Of a DNA stretch of 64,000 nucleotides, positions 33,732 to 41,388 are shown one piece after another. Position numbers and translations under genes: made by a program. This DNA is from Celeribacter arenosi (GTDB lineage Bacteria > Pseudomonadota > Alphaproteobacteria > Rhodobacterales > Rhodobacteraceae): NCBI RefSeq assembly GCF_039539485.1, contig NZ_BAABDF010000006.1, positions 186,001-250,000 on the forward strand. The letters run 5' to 3'. Each line of letters starts with the position of its first letter. Position 1 is the stretch's first letter. The notes under the pieces were generated by a model, which saw only the letters and a list, made by a program, of their open reading frames with translations, ran no database searches and had not been told where the DNA came from.

Positions 33732-34495
33732 GCGGCGTCAACCGCCTCCATCCACGCCCGACAGGCCGCCTCGAACTCGCGCGGCTTTTCGGCGTGCAAC
33801 CAATGCCCCGCACCGGGGATGGAGGCGAATTTTGCTTTTGGAAACAATGCCTTGGTCGCATCCCGCTGGTCGCGCGACACATAGGTGCTCTCGCCCCCCG
33901 ACAGGAAAAACGAAGGCCCCTCAAAACGCCCCGAAACATCCGGCCACCCGACGATAGACCCCATCTCGGCCTCCAGAACATCATGGTTCAACAGCCATTT
34001 ATTGTTTTTAATATCAATGCTTTGCAGCAAAAACGCCCGCACCCCATCGTCCGCAATCTCGGGGCGCAAAATCTCGTCCGCCTCTGATCGCCGCGTCACC
34101 GCTTTCGGGTCAACCTTGCGCATCGCATCGATCAGGTGGGTGTTGTCATGCCCATAGGTAACCGGCGAAATATCCGCCACAATCAATGACTTAAGATGTT
34201 CAGGATGCTCAAGCGCCAGCATCATCGCCGCCTTGCCCCCCATCGAATGCCCCAAAACATGCGCCGGTCCATGGACCTTTAGAACTTCGGCCAGATCAGC
34301 GGCCATATCGGCGTAACTCTGGGTCGAAAACCGCGCGCTTTCGCCGTGGTTGCGCATGTCCACAGTCACCACAAGCCTTTGATCCGAAAGTCTTTTCGCG
34401 ATCACACTCCAATTGCGCGCAGAGCCGAACAGACCATGCGCAATCAACAGGGGCGGGCGCTCGGTAGGCGAGCCGGAAAGGACAATATTCAACAT
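33728..34495 (-). CDS. Alpha/beta-hydrolase, YbfF-like esterase
   Basis: This 255-aa alpha/beta hydrolase has the oxyanion segment IAHGLFGSARNW at 18-29. The nucleophile elbow GHSMGG is near residue 102, and the catalytic His sits in GAGHWLHAEKP near the C-terminus. The segment VVTVDMRNHGESAR is typical of YbfF-type acyl-CoA or p-nitrophenyl esterases. The physiological substrate is unknown. Start ATG at 34495. Confidence 0.88.
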   Translation of the reverse strand: MLNIVLSGSPTERPPLLIAHGLFGSARNWSVIAKRLSDQRLVVTVDMRNHGESARFSTQSYADMAADLAEVLKVHGPAHVLGHSMGGKAAMMLALEHPEHLKSLIVADISPVTYGHDNTHLIDAMRKVDPKAVTRRSEADEILRPEIADDGVRAFLLQSIDIKNNKWLLNHDVLEAEMGSIVGWPDVSGRFEGPSFFLSGGESTYVSRDQRDATKALFPKAKFASIPGAGHWLHAEKPREFEAACRAWMEAVDAA

Positions 34496-34548
34496 GCGCT
34501 CAGAGATAGCGGCTTGGCGGACCTGCCGAAAGCCCCTAAAACGCGGAT

Positions 34549-34920
34549 ATGTCCGAGGATTTCGCTGATAAAACCGAAGAATTGACCGCTCTGTTGCGGG
34601 ATCGTCTCGGCGTGCGCGCAGGGTCGGATTTCCCGTCGAAAATCGCCAAGGCAGGCCGCCGTCTCCCCCGCTGGGCGCGCCGCGACGCCCGCGTGATCGT
34701 AGAGGCTATGTCATTACAATCGCACCCGAAATTGGCGGTGCAGGTCAACCACACCCGCGTCGATCGCGCCCATCGCAACCTCAAATCCCATCTCGAAGCC
34801 GTTGATCCGTGGCTTCGCCGTAAGGGCAAAATCCTCGACCTTCTCGCGCTGGTCGCCTTCGGGATTTTCGTGGCCGTTGGCTGTGCCCTCGCCTTTATGA
34901 TCTGGCGCGGGCTGATATAA
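34549..34920 (+). CDS. Uncharacterised protein with a C-terminal membrane helix
   Basis: This 123-aa protein has a charged N-terminal part with a helical RRLPRWARRDARVIVEA segment. A single TM helix near the end (ILDLLALVAFGIFVAVGCAL) suggests tail-anchoring. Similar proteins occur in the family but I know no function. It ends at the strong bidirectional hairpin at 34924-34958. Confidence 0.75.
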   Translation: MSEDFADKTEELTALLRDRLGVRAGSDFPSKIAKAGRRLPRWARRDARVIVEAMSLQSHPKLAVQVNHTRVDRAHRNLKSHLEAVDPWLRRKGKILDLLALVAFGIFVAVGCALAFMIWRGLI

Positions 34921-34923
34921 AAA

Positions 34924-34958
34924 CGCGCCGCGGGGAAACCCCGCGGCGCGCTAATTTT
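34924..34958. terminator. Bidirectional terminator
   Basis: A perfect 12-bp stem CGCGCCGCGGGG / CCCCGCGGCGCG with an AAA loop. TTTT follows on the plus strand, with A bases before it on the other side. It separates two convergent genes. Confidence 0.9.
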
Positions 34959-34973
34959 ACCAATCAAATCAGA

Positions 34974-35798
34974 TTAGTAGTTGTAGACCAGCGACACACC
35001 AAAGGTGTTGTCGGTGTCTTCATACCCATCGAGAGGATCCGTGTGGAACTCGGTCTGGATGCTGGTTTTGATTGCGAGGTTGTTGGCAACCGCAACAGTC
35101 AGGCCCAGATCGTTGATGACCGATGTATCGCTTTCGGAAGTGATGATGTCGGTATCGTTGATGAAGTACACAGTCTCGGAGAGCTGCTGGCGGTAGTTGG
35201 ACGAAAGCGCGAATGCTGCTTCGTCAAATTCGCCGTCCACAACGTCTGTGAGGGACGCTACGCGGTAGCCGGGGCCACCCTGTACAGTCCAACGTGTTTT
35301 CGCGTTGTCGAATACGCGGTAACCAGCACCGACGCCTACGAAGTAGTCGCTCTCATAGGAAGAGAACGCGTCAACTGTACCCTGCACTTTGGCAAAGCCG
35401 TAGAAGCGTGGGTTGAAGTCACGGGTGTACTGGGCGTCGAAGAACAGGCTCTCTTCGGTCGCAGCGCCGCTGTCTTCTGCGTAGTCGTAGTTGACTTCCA
35501 GCGAGTAACCGTTGGTGCCGTCAAAGTACGCCATTTCAGCGCCAACGCCGAGGTCGACTGTGTCGGCGTTGCCGGACGCAGCGCTTGCACGCAGTGCGAC
35601 GGAGCCGGAGAAGCCGAGTTTGCGGCCTTCGTTGCCCACAGCTTCGGGAGCTGTGTCAAAATCATCGTCGATCGCTTCGCGCAAATCTTCGTTGCGGTCA
35701 GTCGCGGTGTCAGTGCCATCAAAGGCGGTCTGTGCGAATGCAGCGGATCCAACGGAAAGGCCCGCAATCATTGCGAGAGTGAGGTTAAGTGTTTTCAT
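34974..35798 (-). CDS. DUF481 outer-membrane beta-barrel protein
   Basis: This 274-aa YdiY-like outer-membrane protein has a signal peptide ending ...GSAAFA at about residue 22. A short acidic region follows, then repeated amphipathic beta strands (LGFSGSVALRASAASGNADT, YGFAKVQGTVDAFSSYESDY). It ends with an aromatic residue (FGVSLVYNY), as barrel proteins do. Function is unknown. Its codon choice, like that of glyA next door, differs from the C-ending bias of the left half of the window and suggests high expression. Confidence 0.88.
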   Translation of the reverse strand: MKTLNLTLAMIAGLSVGSAAFAQTAFDGTDTATDRNEDLREAIDDDFDTAPEAVGNEGRKLGFSGSVALRASAASGNADTVDLGVGAEMAYFDGTNGYSLEVNYDYAEDSGAATEESLFFDAQYTRDFNPRFYGFAKVQGTVDAFSSYESDYFVGVGAGYRVFDNAKTRWTVQGGPGYRVASLTDVVDGEFDEAAFALSSNYRQQLSETVYFINDTDIITSESDTSVINDLGLTVAVANNLAIKTSIQTEFHTDPLDGYEDTDNTFGVSLVYNY

Positions 35799-35993
35799 AG
35801 GGGTACCCTTTTTACTCTGAAGAATTCAGACTTACACTGCGCTTCACATAAGCCTTACGCGGCGCAGGCAAAGGGGGAATCGCATCATTATTTTGGCACA
35901 GGCGCGTTTTGGCCGACGCAGGCAAATTCGTGAGGCGACTTAGCGCCTATTCCTGAAAAAAATCGTTTATTTGTGGTTATTTAGGCACGATTT

Positions 35994-36029
35994 CGAAAAA
36001 ACGGCGCCGGGATGGAACCCGACGCCGTT
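35994..36029 (-). terminator. Terminator of glyA
   Basis: On the minus strand, ACGGCG-T-CGGG / CCCG-G-CGCCGT is followed by TTTTTT; the stem has a loop of six bases. Confidence 0.9.
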
Positions 36030-36053
36030 ACGGTCAACTGAAGCAATCCGTGA

Positions 36054-37349
36054 TCAAAGGTCGGGGTAGAGCGGGAAGCGCGCGCACAGGGCCTCGACTT
36101 CGGCTTTTACCTTGGCTTCAACCTCGCCATTTCCGTCCTCGCCATTGGCTGCGAGTCCGTCAACAACCTCCACAATCCAGTCCGCGATCTGACGGAATTC
36201 GGCCACGCCAAAACCACGGGTCGTGCCCGCAGGTGTGCCCAGACGGACGCCCGATGTGACCATCGGCGGCTCGGGGTCAAAGGGGATGCCGTTCTTGTTG
36301 CAGGTGATATGCGCGCGGCCCAATGCGTTCTCGGTCGCGTTGCCTTTGACGCCCTTGGGGCGCAGGTCAACGAGCAGGACGTGGGTGTCCGTGCCGCCGG
36401 TCACGATGTCGAGACCGCCCTTCATCAACTGATCGGCGAGCGCTTGGGCGTTCTCGATCACCTGCGCGGCGTAGCTTTTGAATTCGGGGCGCAGGGCTTC
36501 GCCAAAGGCCACGGCTTTCGCCGCGATCACATGCATCAGCGGGCCACCCTGAATACCGGGGAAGATGGCCGAGTTCACCTTTTTCGCGATCTCGACGTCA
36601 TTGGTCAGAATCATCCCGCCACGCGGGCCGCGCAGGGTTTTATGCGTCGTCGTGGTGACCACATCTGCATGGGGGAAGGGCGAGGGGTGCTGGCCACCGG
36701 CGACGAGACCGGCGAAGTGGGCCATGTCCACCATCAGGTAGGCGCCGACGCTATCGGCGATCTCGCGGAATTTCGCAAAGTCCACCTGACGCGGGATGGC
36801 GGACCCACCCGCGATGATGAGTTTGGGTTTATGTTCGAGGGCCAGTTCCTGCACGGCATCATAGTCGATGCGCTGGTCCTGCTGGCGTACGCCATACTGG
36901 ATCGCGTTGAACCATTTGCCCGACTGGTTCGGCTTGGCCCCGTGGGTGAGGTGACCACCGGCGTCCAGAGACATGCCGAGGATGGTGTCACCAGGCTGCA
37001 GGAGCGCTGTAAACACGCCCTGGTTGGCCTGAGAGCCCGAGTTGGGCTGTACGTTGGCGTATTTGCAGCCAAAGAGTTCTTTCGCGCGATCACGTGCGAG
37101 GTTCTCGGCGATGTCCACATACTGACAACCACCGTAGTAGCGCCGCCCCGGGTAGCCTTCGGCGTATTTGTTGGTCAGCACCGACCCTTGGGCTTCCATG
37201 ACGGCGGCCGAGACGATGTTTTCGGAGGCGATCAGTTCGATCTCGTCGCGTTGGCGGCCGAGTTCGTCGGTCATGGCGGAAAATAGTTCGGGATCACGGC
37301 TGGACAGCTTTTCGGTGAAAAAGCCTGCGTCGCGGACGTTAGAAGTCAT
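36054..37349 (-). CDS. glyA: Serine hydroxymethyltransferase
   Basis: GlyA interconverts serine and glycine with tetrahydrofolate, the main source of one-carbon units. It is 431 aa and PLP-dependent; the Schiff-base lysine is in TTTTHKTLRGPRGG near residue 230. The N-terminal motif ELIASENIVS and the YAEGYPGRRYYGGC loop are intact. The frame has two ATGs (37355 and 37349); AAGGAG sits eight bases before the second and only two before the first, so MTSNVRDAG is chosen. It has its own terminator. Confidence 0.97.
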   Translation of the reverse strand: MTSNVRDAGFFTEKLSSRDPELFSAMTDELGRQRDEIELIASENIVSAAVMEAQGSVLTNKYAEGYPGRRYYGGCQYVDIAENLARDRAKELFGCKYANVQPNSGSQANQGVFTALLQPGDTILGMSLDAGGHLTHGAKPNQSGKWFNAIQYGVRQQDQRIDYDAVQELALEHKPKLIIAGGSAIPRQVDFAKFREIADSVGAYLMVDMAHFAGLVAGGQHPSPFPHADVVTTTTHKTLRGPRGGMILTNDVEIAKKVNSAIFPGIQGGPLMHVIAAKAVAFGEALRPEFKSYAAQVIENAQALADQLMKGGLDIVTGGTDTHVLLVDLRPKGVKGNATENALGRAHITCNKNGIPFDPEPPMVTSGVRLGTPAGTTRGFGVAEFRQIADWIVEVVDGLAANGEDGNGEVEAKVKAEVEALCARFPLYPDL

Positions 37350-37609
37350 TGGCATCTCTCCTTGGCAGCGGGGAAGGTCGCCGACCTCTTAGCCAACCTG
37401 TCACAAATGGAAAAGGCGTATTGCGTGCATAATGAAGATGAACATCGCATCAAAGCGCAATGGAGCACCTGCGATGCATGCCCGACACGCCTTTCGCGGC
37501 GATCCCGACCCATTCATGAAACCGCGTGAAATTGGGTGGGGCATTTGCTAGGCAGGAGGGCGGCCTGTGAAAAAATCTTTCGACGGGCACCCATAGAACG
37601 GAAGCGGTC

Positions 37610-38368
37610 ATGGTAAAATTCGCGATTGTCGCCAGCGAAACGCAGGTTGCCCAAAGGGCGCTCGAACGCCTCGAAGCGCGCTATGCACCTGTGCCGCTGG
37701 CAGACGCGGACATCATCGTCGCCCTTGGCGGGGACGGGTTCATGTTGCAAACGCTGCACGGGACCATGGACCTCGATACGCCGGTCTACGGAATGAATTG
37801 CGGCTCTGTCGGGTTCCTGATGAACGAATTTCAGGAAGACGGCCTGATCGCGCGGCTGCGTGACGCCGAAGAAGCCGTCATCAACCCGCTGCGGATGGTT
37901 GCGGGCGGTGTGGACGGCGAGGAACGGCGTGCCTTGGCGATCAACGAGGTGTCATTGCTGCGCGCAGGGCCGCAGGCGGCAAAACTGCGCGTGTCGATTG
38001 ATGGCAAGGTTCGCATGGATGAACTGGTCTGCGACGGGGCGCTGGTGGCGACACCGGCGGGGTCGACGGCCTATAACTACTCGGCCCGTGGTCCTATTCT
38101 GCCGATCGGCTCGGAGGTTCTGACCCTCACCGCAATGGCCGCGTTCCGACCCCGTCGGTGGCGTGGGGCGCTTTTGCCCAAAAACGTGACCGTGCGCTTT
38201 GATACGCTGGAGCCGGAAAAGAGGCCCGTGATGGCCGATGCGGATTCACGATCCGCAGGCAATGTCCTCTGGGTCGAAATCGCGTCGGATTCGACGGTCA
38301 ATCACCGCATTCTTTTCGACCCCGGTCATGGTTTGGAAGAACGGCTCCTGCGCGAGCAATTCACCTAA
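37610..38368 (+). CDS. nadK: NAD kinase
   Basis: NadK phosphorylates NAD+ to NADP+. The 252-aa protein has GGDGFML at 40-46 (GGDG motif), the NEVSLLR segment and the substrate loop TPAGSTAYNYSARGPI near 145. The ATG has GGAAGCGG just before it. It is convergent with the Fis-type regulator, with only six bases between stops. It supplies NADP+ for the gnd, maeB and biosynthetic enzymes seen in this window. Confidence 0.94.
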   Translation: MVKFAIVASETQVAQRALERLEARYAPVPLADADIIVALGGDGFMLQTLHGTMDLDTPVYGMNCGSVGFLMNEFQEDGLIARLRDAEEAVINPLRMVAGGVDGEERRALAINEVSLLRAGPQAAKLRVSIDGKVRMDELVCDGALVATPAGSTAYNYSARGPILPIGSEVLTLTAMAAFRPRRWRGALLPKNVTVRFDTLEPEKRPVMADADSRSAGNVLWVEIASDSTVNHRILFDPGHGLEERLLREQFT

Positions 38369-38374
38369 ATTCGT

Positions 38375-38953
38375 TCACTGTCGTTTGCGACTCCGCGGCG
38401 GCTCACCCCAGCTTTCGAGTTTGCGATAGAGTGTGGAGGGCGACACGTTCAGCGCACGCGCGGCTTTTGGAATCGATCCCCTAGCGTCTTCGATGGCCGC
38501 CTGCACGGCTGTTCGTTCGATTTGGGCGAGTGTCATGCCTTTGAACGGATTGGCGGCGAAACTGTTGGGCTCGCTGCCGCGGCGCACACACCGTAGCGCT
38601 TTGGAAAGGCGATCAAATGGCGGGGGTATAAAGAAGTACTCGCTCGCCCCTGCATTCGTGGCCGCGGGGATGTGTTCGGCGTCCAGAAAATGCGCGCAGA
38701 TAAAAACATTCGTGCGGGGTGCATGCGTCTTCACGCGCGCGATGAGGTCAAGCGTGACCTCGGGCGAAGGGGACGACAGGTCGACACAGGTTACAATGGG
38801 TGACAGCTCAGTGGCGGATGACACAGCGTCTTCAAAGGGGGCAAAGACGACCATCTCGCCTTGGGCATGCCATGACCGCGCGCCTTCTGAAAATGGGTTG
38901 TTCGGGCTCTCGATGATGAGGATGGGGGCTGTGGGGCTAAGTGTTTCGGTCAT
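38375..38953 (-). CDS. Pseudo-receiver plus Fis-type HTH transcription regulator
   Basis: This 192-aa protein is built like a response regulator of the ActR/PrrA type. The N-terminal domain has a receiver-like pattern with Asp58 in TCVDLSSP, where a phospho-acceptor would be. The acidic pair is absent (LIIESPNN instead of a DD pair) and the conserved Lys is replaced (FFIPPPFD). The C-terminal Fis-type helix-turn-helix (IERTAVQAAIEDARGSIPKA, LNVSPSTLYRKL) looks intact. It may therefore work without phosphorylation. A CtrA box lies about 260 bases upstream. Confidence 0.85.
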   Translation of the reverse strand: MTETLSPTAPILIIESPNNPFSEGARSWHAQGEMVVFAPFEDAVSSATELSPIVTCVDLSSPSPEVTLDLIARVKTHAPRTNVFICAHFLDAEHIPAATNAGASEYFFIPPPFDRLSKALRCVRRGSEPNSFAANPFKGMTLAQIERTAVQAAIEDARGSIPKAARALNVSPSTLYRKLESWGEPPRSRKRQ

Positions 38954-39268
38954 TAAAATCTCAAATAAGTACTTAAAATATCAAATGATTGTGTCGAAAG
39001 GAAATGGTCGTATCAATGCCTGAGGGTCGTGGTGGCGGTGATTTGGTTAACGACGTGTTGCGCGGTTGCACAGCATCGGGGCGTGTCTGCGACCATTGCG
39101 GTGCTGTTGCGCGCGTAGGCGTGTATCATCCTGAACCTCTTACTTTCCGACAAACCGGACAACGCAAAATGAACGCACCCGCATTGGATGCGTTCATCAA
39201 CGCTTGCTAGTTAAGGAATTGTTAATCAATCGATCAGGAAATCAAACGGCAAACTTATTAAGATTTTA
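38954..39268. other. AT-rich intergenic region with TTAA elements and a hairpin
   Basis: These 315 bases hold runs such as TTAAAATCTC and ATTTTAAGTACTTATTTGAG on the regulator side. There is a TTAAC half site at 39047 and a perfect hairpin TGAACGCA / TGCGTTCA (39170-39196). A full CtrA box lies at 39211-39225. A possible 68-codon ORF on the plus strand (ATG 39004 to 39210) has a CxxC motif (CDHCGA) but no known family. The region looks regulatory. Confidence 0.5.
39211..39225. promoter_or_regulatory. CtrA box in the prpE-Fis regulator intergenic region
   Basis: TTAA-GGAATTG-TTAA is a perfect match to the full CtrA consensus, in non-coding DNA about 44 bases past the prpE stop. The nearest gene it could control is the pseudo-receiver regulator, about 260 bases away, or an unannotated transcript within the gap. 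Confidence 0.5.
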
Positions 39269-41158
39269 TCAGTTTGCGAAGCCGAGCCCCTGCAGGGCGG
39301 TCCGGATTTCATCAAGGATTTCCGGATCGTCGATCGTCGCAGGCATTTTGAAGGGCTCGCTATCCGCGATTTTCACCATGGTCGCGCGTAGAATTTTGCC
39401 CGACCGCGTCTTGGGCAGGCGGTCGACAACGCAGGCGAGCTTAAAGGCGGCCACCGGACCGATTTCCTGCCGCACGAGCGTCACGCATTCCTTGGCGATT
39501 TCGGCGTGCGGGCGGTCACAGCCTGCATTGAGACACAAAAACCCCAACGGCGCCTGACCTTTGAGCGCGTCCGCGACGCCGATCACAGCACACTCCGCAA
39601 CATCGGGATGGGAGGCCAGAACCTCTTCCATGCCGCCGGTCGACAGGCGGTGGCCCGCGACGTTGATCACGTCATCCGTGCGCGCCATGATGTAGACATA
39701 GCCGTCTTCGTCCTTCATTCCCGCATCGCCGGTTTCGTAATAGCCGGGGAATTGGGTGAGGTAGGACTTTTTGAACCGGTCTTCCGCGTTCCACAACGTG
39801 GGCAGGGTTCCCGGAGGCAGCGGTAGTTTGAGCGCAATTGCCCCCAATTCGCCCGGTGCGACCTCGTGCCCGGCCTCGTCGAGAATGTGGATGTCATAGC
39901 CCGGCATAGCGACGGAAGGCGACCCGATCTTGACCGGCAGCGCTTCGATCCCGAGCGGGTTGCCCGCGATGGCCCAACCGGTTTCGGTCTGCCACCAGTG
40001 GTCGATCACAGGTTTGTCGAGCATCGCCTGCGCCCATTTAATGGTGTCCGGATCGGCGCGTTCGCCCGCCAAAAACAGCGTCTGCAATCCGCTGAGGTCA
40101 TATTTCTTGACGTATTCGCCGGTCGGGTCCTCGCGTTTAATGGCGCGGAACGCAGTCGGGGCGGTGAACAGCACCTTTACGTTGTGCTCTTCGATCACTC
40201 GCCAGAAGGTGCCGGGATCGGGGGTGCCGACCGGTTTGCCTTCGAACACGATTGTGGTGTTGCCGTGGATGAGGGGGCCATAGACGATGTAGCTGTGACC
40301 CACGACCCAGCCCACGTCGGAAGCCGCCCAGAACACGTCGCCCGGGTCCACATTGTAGATGTTCTTCATCGTCCAGTTCAGCGCCACGAGTTGTCCGCCG
40401 GTGTGCCGGATCACCCCCTTGGGCGCGCCGGTGGTGCCGGAAGTGTAGAGAATGTAGGCGGGGTGGTTGCCCTCGACAGGGACACAGTCGGCGGGTTCGA
40501 CACCGTATTGGAACCCGTGCCAATTCACATCGCGACCTTCGATGAGCTGGGCGACTTCCTGTTCGCGCTGATAGATCACGCAGAAATCGGGTTTGTGGGT
40601 GGCTTGGTCAATCGCGCTGTCGAGCAGCGGTTTGTAGTGAACGACGCGGTTGGGTTCCAACCCGCAGGAGGCGGCGATGATGGCCTTCGGGGTCGCATCG
40701 TCGATCCGCACGGCCAACTCATGGGCCGCGAATCCGCCGAATACCACCGAATGGACGGCGCCGAGGCGTGCGCAGGCCAGCATCGCTTCGAGCGCTTCCG
40801 GGATCATCGGCATGTAGATGATGACACGGTCGCCTTTTCCCACACCCTTGGCGCGCAAGGCACCTGCGAGCGTGGCGACACGGTTGCGCAGTTCGACATA
40901 GGAAATCGTGCGTTTCGTGTGGGTTATCGGGCTGTCATAGATGATTGCGGTCTGTTCGCCGCGTCCGTTCTCAACGTGGCGATCCACGGCGTTGTAGCAG
41001 GTATTGGTGAGGCCGTCGGCGAACCATTCATAGATCGGGGCTTTGTCGTCAAAGAGCGCTTTTGACGGTTCTTTGAACCAGTGGATTTCCTCCGCAGCCT
41101 TCATCCAGAACGCCTCTGGATCTGTTTTCCACGCACCGTAGACGTCAGCGTAACCCAT
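39269..41158 (-). CDS. prpE: Propionate-CoA ligase
   Basis: PrpE activates propionate to propionyl-CoA with ATP. It is 629 aa, matching E. coli PrpE. The AMP-binding motif YTSGTTGAPKGV is near 235, and GWVVGHSYIVYGPLIHGNTT is typical of PrpE rather than Acs. The catalytic lysine is in TRSGKILRATM near the C-terminus. The GGAGGAGAG ribosome site is strong. Upstream repeats of TTTGCAAA type (41340-41378) look like a regulator site. Its product feeds the methylmalonyl-CoA route served by MeaB. Confidence 0.95.
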   Translation of the reverse strand: MGYADVYGAWKTDPEAFWMKAAEEIHWFKEPSKALFDDKAPIYEWFADGLTNTCYNAVDRHVENGRGEQTAIIYDSPITHTKRTISYVELRNRVATLAGALRAKGVGKGDRVIIYMPMIPEALEAMLACARLGAVHSVVFGGFAAHELAVRIDDATPKAIIAASCGLEPNRVVHYKPLLDSAIDQATHKPDFCVIYQREQEVAQLIEGRDVNWHGFQYGVEPADCVPVEGNHPAYILYTSGTTGAPKGVIRHTGGQLVALNWTMKNIYNVDPGDVFWAASDVGWVVGHSYIVYGPLIHGNTTIVFEGKPVGTPDPGTFWRVIEEHNVKVLFTAPTAFRAIKREDPTGEYVKKYDLSGLQTLFLAGERADPDTIKWAQAMLDKPVIDHWWQTETGWAIAGNPLGIEALPVKIGSPSVAMPGYDIHILDEAGHEVAPGELGAIALKLPLPPGTLPTLWNAEDRFKKSYLTQFPGYYETGDAGMKDEDGYVYIMARTDDVINVAGHRLSTGGMEEVLASHPDVAECAVIGVADALKGQAPLGFLCLNAGCDRPHAEIAKECVTLVRQEIGPVAAFKLACVVDRLPKTRSGKILRATMVKIADSEPFKMPATIDDPEILDEIRTALQGLGFAN

Positions 41159-41339
41159 GATCTCTCCTCCTCGATCCGTGGTATTTGTCAGGTCTCAGGG
41201 GCGTCGAAGTCCACCGTTTTATGACCGGAGCAGGCCTCCCAACGCCGCCCCTGTGTCACCGATAGCGCAAGCACGCCCGTGCAAGACTCCCTACTTGGTG
41301 CCTTGTTAGCAAATGTGCCTGCCCGTGTTGATGGAAATG

Positions 41340-41378
41340 TTGCAAATCTGTGTAGCGAGTCTGTTTGCAAAATTTGCA
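41340..41378 (-). promoter_or_regulatory. Possible propionyl-CoA regulator site upstream of prpE
   Basis: TTGCAAAT (41340-41347) and the palindromic TTTGCAAAATTTGCA (41364-41378) lie 180-220 bases before prpE and just past the maeB stop. In Rhodobacter relatives a PccR-type regulator of propionyl-CoA genes is reported to bind TTTGCAA/TTGCAAA repeats. The match is by eye only. Confidence 0.4.
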
Positions 41379-41388
41379 GTTCGCGGTC

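Noticed and set aside
37432..37551. 39-codon frame between glyA and nadK
   Set aside because: No ribosome site and no recognisable pattern; left out for lack of support.
41188..41370. 60-codon minus-strand frame between maeB and prpE
   Set aside because: It overlaps the candidate regulator site and prpE leader, with no ribosome site or domain.
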